Shown piece by piece: positions 8,407 through 16,411 of a stretch of DNA of 64,000 nucleotides. This DNA is from an uncultured Porphyromonadaceae bacterium (GTDB lineage: Bacteria; Bacteroidota; Bacteroidia; Bacteroidales; Muribaculaceae), in contig URQP01000001.1 of NCBI GenBank assembly GCA_900550025.1, positions 16,149-80,148 on the forward strand. Direction: 5' to 3'. Position numbers and translations under genes: made by a program. The notes under the pieces were generated by a model. That model saw nothing but the letters and a program-made list of their open reading frames with translations, had not been told where the DNA came from and made no database searches. How positions within the stretch are numbered: position 1 is the first letter of the stretch; each line of letters starts with the position of its first letter.

Positions 8407-8813
8407 TGGGATTTGATGATGTAAGGTTAATCGATTTGCCCAAAATCTGCGACCCGCGCGGCAATTTGTCTGTTTTGGAGAATGGCGGGGTATTGCCGTT
8501 CAAGCTGGAGCGTACGTATTGGATATATGATGTGCCCGGCGGAAAACAGCGTTTTGGGCATGCGTTCCGCCGTCAGGAAGAGATTATCATATCCCTTTCG
8601 GGAAGTTTTGACGTTGTCTTGAATGACGGTAAGGAGGAACGCCGGTATCATTTGTCCCGTTCGTATTATGGGCTGTTTGTCCCTAATATGATGTGGCGTG
8701 TACTCGATAATTTCTCCACGAATGCGGTGACGCTTGTACTGTCGTCGGCTCCTTACGACCCGGCAGATTATATAGAGGATTTTGAAGAATTCAAAAAAGC
8801 GGTTGGAAAATGA
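8406..8813 (+). CDS. FdtA/QdtA-like sugar 3,4-ketoisomerase paralogue 1 (WxcM-like cupin), HxH motif altered
   Basis: The 135-residue cupin has the family layout DPRGNLSVLEN (about residue 16), PFKLERTYWIYDVPGG (31-46), SLSGSFDVVLNDG and the C-terminal YDPADYIEDFEEF. FdtA/QdtA enzymes convert dTDP-4-keto-6-deoxyglucose to the 3-keto isomer before transamination. The usual active-site HAH is here GHAFR (His52, Phe54), so the second His is lost, while the DxRG signature is intact. This is the reverse of the adjacent paralogue. It starts at the ATG overlapping the preceding stop by one base and ends with an ATGA overlap with the next gene. It may be a non-catalytic or altered partner subunit. 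Confidence 0.85.
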   Translation: MGFDDVRLIDLPKICDPRGNLSVLENGGVLPFKLERTYWIYDVPGGKQRFGHAFRRQEEIIISLSGSFDVVLNDGKEERRYHLSRSYYGLFVPNMMWRVLDNFSTNAVTLVLSSAPYDPADYIEDFEEFKKAVGK

Positions 8814-9253
8814 AAGGAGATACCCATGAATCATCATCTGTAAATGATTGCAGGCTTATAACTCTTGACAAGCACCATCATGAGAACGGCAATCTGTCGG
8901 TGGTGGAGAACGGCAGGCAATTGCCCTACGATGTCAACAGGGTGTATTATCTGTACGACGTGCCGGGCGGGGTTGAGCGTGGCGGGCATTCCCATCGTCA
9001 TTGCCACGAATTCATACTTGCCGTGAGCGGCAGTTTCGACATAGAGATTGACGACGGGCGGGAAAAGCGTAAAGTGTCGTTGAACCGCTCGAATTGCGGG
9101 CTTCATGTCGTGCCGGGCATCTGGCGTGTACTTAATAATTTTTCTTCCGGGTCGGTATGCCTTGTGTTGGCTTCCGATTGCTATGACGAGGCCGATTACG
9201 TCAGGGACTACGACGAGTTTAAACAACTTACAGCAAATAAATCCGCAAAATGA
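8810..9253 (+). CDS. FdtA/QdtA-like sugar 3,4-ketoisomerase paralogue 2 (WxcM-like cupin)
   Basis: The 147-residue protein is similar to its upstream neighbour (shared NLSV(V/L)ENG, YDVPGG, SGSFD, WRVLxNFS and DYVRDYDEF-type ends). It keeps the HxH active-site pair (GGHSHRHCHEF; His60 and His62) but has HENGNL where the family usually shows DxRGxL, so the Arg is replaced by Asn. The likely role is 3,4-ketoisomerisation of a dTDP-4-keto-6-deoxyhexose, supplying the aminotransferase that follows with an ATGA overlap. The ATG at 8810 is the only sensible start. Which isomer it makes cannot be decided here. Confidence 0.87.
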   Translation: MKGDTHESSSVNDCRLITLDKHHHENGNLSVVENGRQLPYDVNRVYYLYDVPGGVERGGHSHRHCHEFILAVSGSFDIEIDDGREKRKVSLNRSNCGLHVVPGIWRVLNNFSSGSVCLVLASDCYDEADYVRDYDEFKQLTANKSAK

Positions 9254-10368
9254 AGAAATATCCTTTTTTGTCGTTGAAAACGAACAATCTGCCTTATATC
9301 GGCGAGATCAAAGATGCTGTAAGCAAAGTGGTAGAATCAGGGTGGTTCTTGAACGGGGAGAATGTAAAATGTTTCGAGAGCGAAATCGCCGCGTTATGTC
9401 GTACCCGGTATGCTGTGGCGTGCAGCAACGGACTGGACGCTTTGCGGCTGATTTTCCGTGCATATATCGATTTGGGATTGATGGGAGAGGGGGATGAGGT
9501 GATTGTCCCGGCAAATACGTATATAGCTTCTGTCCTTGCGGTGACTGACAACAGGCTGAGACCGGTTTTTGTGGAGCCGTCGGAAGTGACATTGAATCTT
9601 GATATTGAAAAAGTTGAAAAAGCAATCACCAAGCGTACAAAAGCCATAATGGTCGTTCATCTTTACGGCGCGGCCTGCTGGTCGCCTGAAATCAACCGTC
9701 TTGCATCTGAATACGGATTGAAGATTGTCGAGGATAATGCTCAGGCGATAGGGGCGGTATCTCGTTTTGACGGGCTGGCCGGAACTTGCGTTACCGGCGG
9801 GTTGGGCGACGCGGCAGGATTGAGCTTTTATCCTACTAAGAATCTCGGGGCATTGGGCGACGCCGGGGCTGTGACTACCAACGATGCCGGATTGGCCGGT
9901 GCAGTCAGGGCTTTGGCCAATTACGGCTCGGACCGTCGTTATCATAATATATATAAGGGATTGAACTGCCGTATGGATGAAATACAGGCAGCTGTGTTGA
10001 GAGTTAAATTACAGCATCTTCAGGAGATTACCGCAGCCCGGCGGGAAAGAGCCGCTGTTTATGACTCTTGCATAACTAATCCGTTGGTGAAAAAGCCATT
10101 TTTTGACGAGGGGGCTGTGTGGCACCAATATGTTGTGCGTGTCTCCGGGCGCGACCGGTTCAGACAGTATCTGCTCGACAACGGTGTGGAAACTGACGTG
10201 CATTATGCTGTCCCTCCTCATTTGCAGCCGTGCTACCGTGAATATGCGGGATTGGGATTGCCGGTGACGGAACGTATTGCCGGTGAGGTGACGAGTTTGC
10301 CGGTAACCGAAGGCACGACTGTCGACGATGTTCGTGAAATCTCGTTGATTATCAATGCTTTCAGATGA
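9250..10368 (+). CDS. DegT/DnrJ/EryC1/StrS-family sugar aminotransferase (FdtB/QdtB-like)
   Basis: The 372-residue PLP enzyme shows the family's N-terminal WFLNGENVKCFE, VVHLYGAACW, the VEDNAQAIGA cofactor Asp region and SFYPTKNLGALGDAG with the Schiff-base Lys197. It would transaminate the 3-keto sugar produced by the two preceding ketoisomerases, giving a dTDP-3-amino-3,6-dideoxyhexose for surface glycans, with glutamate as usual donor. An N-acetyltransferase and RmlA/RmlB, which complete the pathway in other species, are not in this window. It is the last gene of the coupled operon; the next gene has its own promoter. Confidence 0.9.
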   Translation: MKKYPFLSLKTNNLPYIGEIKDAVSKVVESGWFLNGENVKCFESEIAALCRTRYAVACSNGLDALRLIFRAYIDLGLMGEGDEVIVPANTYIASVLAVTDNRLRPVFVEPSEVTLNLDIEKVEKAITKRTKAIMVVHLYGAACWSPEINRLASEYGLKIVEDNAQAIGAVSRFDGLAGTCVTGGLGDAAGLSFYPTKNLGALGDAGAVTTNDAGLAGAVRALANYGSDRRYHNIYKGLNCRMDEIQAAVLRVKLQHLQEITAARRERAAVYDSCITNPLVKKPFFDEGAVWHQYVVRVSGRDRFRQYLLDNGVETDVHYAVPPHLQPCYREYAGLGLPVTERIAGEVTSLPVTEGTTVDDVREISLIINAFR

Positions 10369-10426
10369 GATGTCCTGAATGATATAAAAAATAAGCATAA
10401 AAATCGCAACATATCTGAAAATAAGC

Positions 10427-10434
10427 TATCTTTG
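10427..10434 (+). promoter_or_regulatory. -7 element for the YitT-family gene
   Basis: TATCTTTG is a perfect match 19 bases before the ATG at 10453. It overlaps an in-frame TTG at 10432, which excludes that codon as the start. Confidence 0.72.
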
Positions 10435-10452
10435 CCTAAACAAAATGCGAGT

Positions 10453-11397
10453 ATGCAAATTCCGAAAATACCGAAGATAAATGTATGGCATCTAGCCAAA
10501 GATTGCACAATGATTCTGCTGGGTCTTGTGCTGTATTCCGTAGGTTTTTGTGGTTTCATTCTGCCTAAAGGTGTGATTATGGGTGGTTTGGCCGGTGTGG
10601 CATCTTTAATCTACTTCCAGACGAGCATTCCGGTGGCCATTTCGTTCTATGCGCTCAACATTGCGCTGCTCGCCATTGCCTGCCGTGTCGTAGGCTGGCA
10701 GTTTGTGTTGAAAACCATTTTCGGGGCAACGTTTCTGAGCGTGTTCATCGGAATTGCCCAGCCGTTCTTCGAGGCGTATCCGATAGCTTTGCCCGAGACG
10801 TTCCTCGACTGTATCATCGGAGCTGTGCTTTGCGGTACGGGCGTAGGTCTGGCATTCACCCACAACGGAAGCACCGGAGGAACCGACATCGTTGCGGCAA
10901 TGGTGTCGAAATACCGCCAGATTTCCGTAGGGCGTATGATTCTCTATGTCGATTTGATTATCATATCCTCCTCCTATATCATGTATCAGGACCTTGACCG
11001 GGTGATTTACGGTTACGTGGTTCTTGTGTTCCAGTCGTTTATGACCGACCAAGTAATCAACAACAACCGTCAGGCCGTGCAGTTCACGATTTTCTCGAAG
11101 AAATGGGATGAGATTGCTACGGTTGTCAACCGGGAGCTTCACCGCGGGTGCACAATCATCGACGGCACTGGATGGTACACGCGCCGCGAGGTGAAGATGT
11201 TGATAATATTCTGCCGCAAGAACGAGGCGTTGTTCATCTACCGCCTGATAAAGGCGTTGGACGTGCATGCATTCATATCGCAGGCCAACGTCAACACCAT
11301 CTATGGCGAAGGTTTCGACGAAATGAAAGTGAAGGCGCGCCGCCGTCTCGACAAGGATCACGCCGACGACGCTCCCATCCCTCAGTCCCCCGAATAA
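10453..11397 (+). CDS. YitT-family membrane protein (DUF161/DUF2179)
   Basis: The 314-residue protein has about five to six hydrophobic segments in the first 190 residues, with the conserved LPKGVIMGGLAGVA near residue 45 and HNGSTGGTDIVA near 138, and a C-terminal cytoplasmic DUF2179 domain (about 210-295) containing CTIIDGTGWYT. YitT proteins are integral membrane proteins of unclear transport function. The start at 10453 follows the -7 element by a leader of about 12 bases. It converges on the barrel gene remnant at 11543. Confidence 0.88.
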   Translation: MQIPKIPKINVWHLAKDCTMILLGLVLYSVGFCGFILPKGVIMGGLAGVASLIYFQTSIPVAISFYALNIALLAIACRVVGWQFVLKTIFGATFLSVFIGIAQPFFEAYPIALPETFLDCIIGAVLCGTGVGLAFTHNGSTGGTDIVAAMVSKYRQISVGRMILYVDLIIISSSYIMYQDLDRVIYGYVVLVFQSFMTDQVINNNRQAVQFTIFSKKWDEIATVVNRELHRGCTIIDGTGWYTRREVKMLIIFCRKNEALFIYRLIKALDVHAFISQANVNTIYGEGFDEMKVKARRRLDKDHADDAPIPQSPE

Positions 11398-11542
11398 AAC
11401 CACTTTTCATAAAGCGGCTTCCTCTCCACAATGCGGCATTGTGTGTTGGGGTGGATATTGCATTCCGGTTGCCCTGCCACTGGCTTTATTCTTATATGCA
11501 ATTCCATAAAGATTGCTGTATCCGTTTCATACTCATATTGGT

Positions 11543-13288
11543 TTAGTCAGGCATCATTATTCCGTCATCAATCTTGCTGTCAAACTCCATCGGTTTCGTA
11601 TGTTGCAGCTTGCGCCCGAAATCGAACGAATACGACACCTTTATATAGAATTGCGGGTCCATAGAGTCGCTGTAGCTCCAATTTGTAGCAAGGTAATCTT
11701 TCGCTGTTATGTCAGTTTTCTCGTACCATCCCTTGTTGAACACATTGCTGCAACCAGCCTCGAAGTACCAACTCCGGTGTCCGTAGGTCATGAAGAAATC
11801 GTAGGAAGGCTTAATTTCATAATGGCTATCACCGTTGTTGAAACCTTTCTGCCTTGATTTGTACGATAGCGAAACGGAAAACTTACGGTAATAGTATGAA
11901 GCACCGAGACTGTAACTGCAATAATTACCGTGCCTGTCATAAAGACCGGTATAATTATAGCTGTCGTACATTGCTCCGGCTTTCAGCACAAGCGACTTGC
12001 TAAGAAGCGACAGTGACCCATTAACCCCTGCGCCTACATAATGCGAATCGCCTATTCCATCGGCATACGATTTTACTAACATTCCATTCTCTATGTTGTA
12101 TGTACTTTTTGGCGAATCGAAATAATGTGTAGTATATGCGTATGGAGAAAGCATAAAATTTCCGAATACGTGGGTATAAAACACGTTGGCAAACATTGTG
12201 TTGTACATTCCCATGTCGGGATTTCCCCTCTGTAGCGTGATTTCGTCGATTTGCTGCGTCGTTTCCGAGCGTATTGCCGCCTGTCCTCCGGGAAATATCA
12301 TATAGGCTATATTACCTCCTATGCGGGCGTGTCTCGACAAAGGTATGTTCAGATAAAGGCTGGCAGTAGGGCTTATCTCCGTATTGCGCTTATTGTCGTT
12401 CACCTTGTAGGTTTGAATCATTCCCTGCACGGTTACTGAAAACTCATATTTGTTTTTGAACATTCCCTGATAGTATAGCGGCACATTTATGGTGGTCTGC
12501 CCTACATCCTGCAAGGAAGGATTTGTCCCGGTGTATCTTACGTGGCTTATATTTCCTTGAATCTTTGGGGAAAATATCAGTGAGCAGTTGTTTTTGAATG
12601 AATATGAATATTGTGTCCCTATCATATAGTTGTATGTATGGCTTTTTGCGTCATTGGCTATCGGGTTGAAACCGTCGGTCCGGAGCGTGTAGCGGCTGCT
12701 TGATTCCGTATTGGCATATTGGATTCTTGCCCCGACCGCTATCATCTGGTTCTTCTTTATCTGCTTACGCGCATACAGCAACCAGAAAGGCTGGATGCCT
12801 TTGCTTGTCGCCGATGACCACGATTCAGTGGGTGATATCACTTCCGGCGTGTATTTCAAGACATCGGAAGCTATCTTTTTAGGCTGTTTGTTGTAGTTCA
12901 GCATGACCACGTTCTGCAGCATAAGTCCGTCCGATTGATATTGTAGAATTCCGGTGGCTCCGAGGTTGTAGTTGCGCGACTTTCCGTCGATATAGTTACG
13001 CTCTCGCGACAGGTCGAATCCGCCGTTTTCCTCCATGCGGTAGCTCTCCTTGGTGTTTGTCCCCTCGTTGAGGTCGGAATATCCGCCGTTGAGCAAGAGC
13101 ATATATGTGAGCTTTTTCTTGTTGAACACGAAGTTCACGCGGTAGTCGCCGTTCTCGTTGAGGAATCCCTGCGTGCCGGAGAGCGAGACGTAGCCGCCAT
13201 ACTCGTATTTCTTCATCACGTAGTTGATTATGGGGCGCTTCATGTCGAACTGCGGCAAAGGATAGTCGTAGAACTCCACTCTCAGCAC
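11543..13288 (-). pseudogene. TonB-dependent receptor-like barrel, C-terminal part after an in-frame stop
   Basis: These 581 codons encode a Tyr- and aromatic-rich outer-membrane beta-barrel ending in SYSFDFGRKLQHTKPMEFD and a short tail. The reading frame is the same as that of the N-terminal part at 13307-13861: between them lies one TGA, then codons for AIRPKD, then the GTG at 13288 where this ORF can formally begin. Joined, the product is 772 residues, a usual size for Bacteroidales outer-membrane beta-barrel proteins with a carboxypeptidase-like domain. On its own this part lacks a signal peptide and plug, so it could not reach the outer membrane. Apart from the stop there is no sign of decay. 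Confidence 0.8.
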
Positions 13289-13306
13289 GTCCTTGGGGCG
13301 TATGGC

Positions 13307-13861
13307 TCACAGCTCCATATCGCTTGTCGGATGACCGTCGATATAGTAGGTTATGGCTTCCCCGGTTGCGGTGGAAGCCTTGCCCGAGCGGCGATCAACA
13401 TCGATTCCCGGAATGTTCATGCTGTTGAGCAGTGTGTATGCGTCGTTCGATGCCTCCCGCTGGTAGGAGTTGATGTAATATTTCATGCCGCCTCTTGTGG
13501 TTTCCGCCATGTCGGCTTCCACTGTAACCTCGTCGAGCGTTGTTGCCCTGTCTTCCAGCACTATGTCGATTACTGTCTTTTCCTTTTCTGTCCTTATCCT
13601 TCTTTCCACCGGTTTGTAGCCTGTCATCGTCACTTTCAGGTACACCGAGTCCGTCGGCTCGAACAGCATCTCAAATTCGCCTTCGTTGCCTGTTGTCATG
13701 CCGTAGGCCACGGTGTCGGCCTTAGCAAAGATTGCCGCTCCCGGCACTGCGCGTCCCTCGAAGTCGAACACTGTTCCCGACACCGACCACATCGGCTGCT
13801 CAGCCATCAGGCCGGCAATCCCGGCTATCATCCCGGCAAGAAAAAAAGAAAGGCGTTTCAT
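13307..13861 (-). pseudogene. TonB-dependent receptor-like protein, N-terminal part (signal peptide, CarboxypepD_reg-like domain, plug start)
   Basis: This 184-residue ORF has a signal peptide (MKRLSFFLAGMIAGIAGLMA), a carboxypeptidase-regulatory-like beta-sandwich at about 25-110 (VSGTVFDFEGRAVPGAAIFA, then TLDEVTVEAD), and the first part of a plug domain (LLNSMNIPGIDVD and YYIDGHPTSDMEL). It stops at TGA immediately after DMEL; the barrel continues in the same frame. Full-length relatives run straight through this point, so the stop is most simply a nonsense mutation (CGA or AGA to TGA) or a base error. Readthrough is possible but less likely. The substrate is unknown and no SusD partner is adjacent. 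Confidence 0.8.
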
Positions 13862-14170
13862 GTTTTCAATATTAAATTAATGAATCTTTACAAAGAGACG
13901 TATATGTTACGCTTTTTGTTGCAATTTGTCGGTATGAATTTATTGTATTTCAGCTTTTTTATATAGTATGCCCGCAGCAAGTCCTCCAGCCCGGCATAAT
14001 TGTTGTCGCGGTAGATAGAGCAAAGTTCGTTGTCGGTATTATGGTATTGGATTTTCACATGCTTCATCGAGCAAGCCGGCCGTCGACCGGAGCAGAGCAA
14101 TCGGCAAGCGACAGTAAAACTAATAGCAACAACATCAATTTTTTCATACGGCAATCCGATTTTTCAGGTT
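13862..14170. other. 309-bp gap between tdk and the barrel gene
   Basis: It holds only the frame-broken lipoprotein remnant described separately. I see no TAnnTTTG promoter on the minus strand, so the barrel gene may depend on transcription from tilS-tdk. Confidence 0.45.
13888..14147 (-). pseudogene. possible frame-broken small lipoprotein
   Basis: From the ATG at 14147 the minus strand reads a typical lipoprotein leader (MKKLMLLLLVLLSLADCS) that stops after 27 codons at a TGA near 14065. In the neighbouring frame an uninterrupted stretch follows, ending at 13888, with natural-looking sequence (HNTDNELCSIYRDNN, LEDLLRAYYIKKLKYN). One indel near 14065-14090 would join signal peptide and body into a protein of about 85 residues. 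The alternative is an 88-residue ORF in one frame from 14154, but it lacks a signal peptide and its first third looks like an out-of-frame reading. The gene follows tdk by 23 bases. Confidence 0.4.
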
Positions 14171-14818
14171 TTATTTCATCGACTCTCCGAAGTCGATGGA
14201 GCTGCGCATGTCGCGCTCACACCGGCGCAGCCGCCAGCACCGCCGGCACATGGCCATATACTTGTCATTGCCGCCGATTTCCACTTGGTCGCCTTCGGTC
14301 ACTACGTTGCCGCTGCGGTCGATGCGCGCGTTGACGATGGTCTTGCGCCCGCAACTGCATGTGGATTTTACCTCGTCGATGGTGTCGGCTATCTCGAACA
14401 GCCTCCGCGAGCCGTCGAACAAGTGGCTCTGGAAATCGGTGCGCAGTCCGTAGCACATCACGTTCACGCCGTAGTCGTCCACAACCCTCGCCAACTGGTC
14501 AACCTGCTCGGCGGAAAGAAATTGCGCCTCGTCGATAAGCACCCATTCCGTGACCCGGCCGCGTTCCTCGAAAACGCCGGTGAGCATGCGGTACATATCC
14601 GATTCCGGATAAATCCAGCGGCATTCGCGCTCTATGCCGATGCGCGAGCGTATTACGTTCTCCTTCTCGCGGTTATCGACTATGGGCTTCATACACAGGT
14701 AGTCCATGCCGCGCTCCTCGAAATTGTACGCCGTGGTTAGCAGCAACGCGGTCTTTGCCGAACCCATCGTTCCATAGCGGAAATAAAGTTTGCCTCTCCT
14801 TATATTGTCGTCGTTCAT
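14171..14818 (-). CDS. tdk: thymidine kinase
   Basis: The 215-residue type II thymidine kinase phosphorylates thymidine with ATP in the pyrimidine salvage pathway. Visible features are the P-loop RYGTMGSAKTALLL near residue 14 (Ala where many members have Gly or Ser), the WVLIDEAQFLS region near 91, and a zinc-binding set CSCGRK / CRRCW in the C-terminal half. Its ATG overlaps the tilS stop by four bases, so the two are translationally coupled. Expression would come from the tilS promoter. Confidence 0.93.
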   Translation of the reverse strand: MNDDNIRRGKLYFRYGTMGSAKTALLLTTAYNFEERGMDYLCMKPIVDNREKENVIRSRIGIERECRWIYPESDMYRMLTGVFEERGRVTEWVLIDEAQFLSAEQVDQLARVVDDYGVNVMCYGLRTDFQSHLFDGSRRLFEIADTIDEVKSTCSCGRKTIVNARIDRSGNVVTEGDQVEIGGNDKYMAMCRRCWRLRRCERDMRSSIDFGESMK

Positions 14819-16146
14819 TTCTCAATAGTTATTGCAATTATTTCTTTAGTAGTATCAGTCACCATAAAATCAGCCGCGGCGCGGTGGCCGACAATCCACA
14901 GAATCCTGTCGCCGCAGCACAGCAGCCACACCGACCGCTTGTCGGCAAGGCTGAATTTGTTGTCGTTGAAATAGTCGCTCAACTTCTTGCTGCCGCGCAT
15001 TCCGAACGGACGGAAACGGTCGCCCTCGCGCCAATGTCGCAAAGTTAGCGTTTCTTCGGCTATGCTGCCGTCGAAATATGCGGTATTCTTATTGCCAATG
15101 AAGCGGAAACCGGGATAATAAGCCGATTTTTCCACTTTCAGCCTCAAAGGAAGCCTCGAGACGTTGTCAAGACGGAAATCATACACTTCATTATCGCAGT
15201 CATTGCCCTCGAACAGCGTGATCACGCCCCTGCCGGCCTCCGCCACGAACCGGCCGGAACGGAATACCGCGCCGACGGTCGTCGTCGCAAGCATGTCCTT
15301 CTCTTGCTGTCCGTTGAAGCCGTATGGTGAAAGAATCTCGTGTAGCACAGTCATTGGGTGCGCTGTAGCCTCTAATTTTTGGCGGTCGATTACGAGACGG
15401 TCTCCGTCTTGTGTGCAGATGTCCTGCCTTATCCGCCGGATGGCATCGTTGAACACGGCATAGTTTCCTGCCGTATTCGACAAAGTGCGCCGTAATGCAG
15501 CATCGGCATCCGGGAAGCATTGCCGGATGGCCGGAAGGATGATATTGCGCACCTTATTGCGCGAATATTCCGATTCGAGATTCGTGCTGTCGACTATATA
15601 GTCTTGCCTTATTTCTTGCAGATAATCCTCGATGTCGGCACGGCTGACACACAAAAAAGGGCGTACAATCCGGCCGTTGACCGGCTTGATTCCCGCCAGT
15701 CCCGCAATGCCGCATCCGCGCAGCATGTTGAGGAAAAAAGTTTCCACACTGTCGTCGGAATGGTGGGCGACGGCTATTACGGCGCAGCCGGACGATTCCC
15801 GCACCTCCTCGAACCAGCCGTAGCGCAGTTCGCGGCATGCCATCTCCATCGACACCTTATTCTCCGCCATATATGCCGGTACGTCGAAATCTTTTACCAC
15901 GCATTCCACGCCCAACTTGCCGCACAGCGCACGGACAAAACGCTCGTCGCGCATCGATTCCTCTCCACGCAGGTGGAAGTTGCAATGCGCTGCCACACAG
16001 TCGTATCCCAAACCGTTTAGCAGACACAGCAAAGCCACTGAATCCGCCCCTCCGCTCACCGTGACAAGCACACGGCTACCGGCATCGAACAATCTGTTTT
16101 CCGATATATATACGGCTACTCTTTCTTCAAAACTACGATTTTCCAT
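14815..16146 (-). CDS. tilS: tRNA(Ile)-lysidine synthase
   Basis: The 443-residue enzyme attaches lysine to C34 of tRNA-Ile(CAU), which lets it read AUA. The PP-loop VTVSGGADSVALLCLL lies near residue 21, AHHSDDSVETFFLNMLRGCG near 120, and a C-terminal substrate-binding domain begins near 350 (LRHWREGDRFRPFG). I start at the ATG at 16146 (MENRSFEERV), where family N termini begin; the upstream in-frame region to 16245 overlaps the promoter and tRNA terminator. The -7 box ends only four bases upstream of this ATG, so the mRNA may be leaderless. Confidence 0.93.
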   Translation of the reverse strand: MENRSFEERVAVYISENRLFDAGSRVLVTVSGGADSVALLCLLNGLGYDCVAAHCNFHLRGEESMRDERFVRALCGKLGVECVVKDFDVPAYMAENKVSMEMACRELRYGWFEEVRESSGCAVIAVAHHSDDSVETFFLNMLRGCGIAGLAGIKPVNGRIVRPFLCVSRADIEDYLQEIRQDYIVDSTNLESEYSRNKVRNIILPAIRQCFPDADAALRRTLSNTAGNYAVFNDAIRRIRQDICTQDGDRLVIDRQKLEATAHPMTVLHEILSPYGFNGQQEKDMLATTTVGAVFRSGRFVAEAGRGVITLFEGNDCDNEVYDFRLDNVSRLPLRLKVEKSAYYPGFRFIGNKNTAYFDGSIAEETLTLRHWREGDRFRPFGMRGSKKLSDYFNDNKFSLADKRSVWLLCCGDRILWIVGHRAAADFMVTDTTKEIIAITIEK

Positions 16147-16150
16147 ACCA

Positions 16151-16158
16151 CAAAGATA
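16151..16158 (-). promoter_or_regulatory. -7 element for tilS-tdk
   Basis: On the minus strand TATCTTTG is followed by TGGT and then the tilS ATG. A start site five to eight bases after the element falls on or next to the start codon. Confidence 0.6.
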
Positions 16159-16224
16159 ACGGTTTATCTTGTTTGAAGCGCACAATAAGTGTGGATTGGG
16201 ACGATGTTTAGGGATGTCTGGTAA

Positions 16225-16265
16225 TAAAAAACTTCCAACCGTCACTATTGCAGAGGGTTGGAAGT
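16225..16265 (-). terminator. intrinsic terminator of tRNA-Arg(CCG)
   Basis: A perfect 10-bp stem ACTTCCAACC / GGTTGGAAGT with a 15-base loop is followed on the minus strand by TTTTTTATTA. It lies eight bases beyond the tRNA 3' end. Confidence 0.88.
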
Positions 16266-16272
16266 CTGTCAG

Positions 16273-16344
16273 TACGCCCGTGGGGAGTCGAACCCCAATC
16301 GTCGGAACCGGAATCCGATATTCTATCCATTGAACTACGCGCGC
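16273..16344 (-). tRNA. tRNA-Arg (anticodon CCG)
   Basis: The minus strand folds into a cloverleaf: D stem GTTC/GAAT, anticodon stem TCGGA/TCCGA with loop TTCCGGT (anticodon CCG, reading CGG), and T arm TGGGG-TTCGACT-CCCCA. Discriminator A is followed by CT, so CCA is not encoded. The acceptor stem pairs GCGCGCG with CGGGCGT, leaving one G:G at 5:68. It has its own promoter at 16365-16372 and the terminator at 16225-16265. Confidence 0.92.
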
Positions 16345-16364
16345 AATTTTGGATTTTCGGTTGG

Positions 16365-16372
16365 CAAAAGTA
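16365..16372 (-). promoter_or_regulatory. -7 element for tRNA-Arg(CCG)
   Basis: The minus-strand reading TACTTTTG matches TAnnTTTG, 20 bases before the mature tRNA 5' end. It diverges from the ung promoter, with only 12 bases between the two boxes. Confidence 0.65.
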
Positions 16373-16384
16373 ATAAAGAATTGT

Positions 16385-16392
16385 TAGTTTTG
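16385..16392 (+). promoter_or_regulatory. -7 element for ung and the downstream cluster
   Basis: TAGTTTTG matches TAnnTTTG, with TTGG at 16361 about 20 bases upstream. The leader to the ATG at 16412 is about 13 bases. Confidence 0.65.
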
Positions 16393-16411
16393 CAAAACAA
16401 AGCTGCATATT

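Noticed and set aside
11427-11443. Short palindrome CACAATG-CGG-CATTGTG between the YitT and barrel genes
   Set aside because: The 7-bp stem has a 3-base loop and no T run on either side, too weak to call as a terminator.
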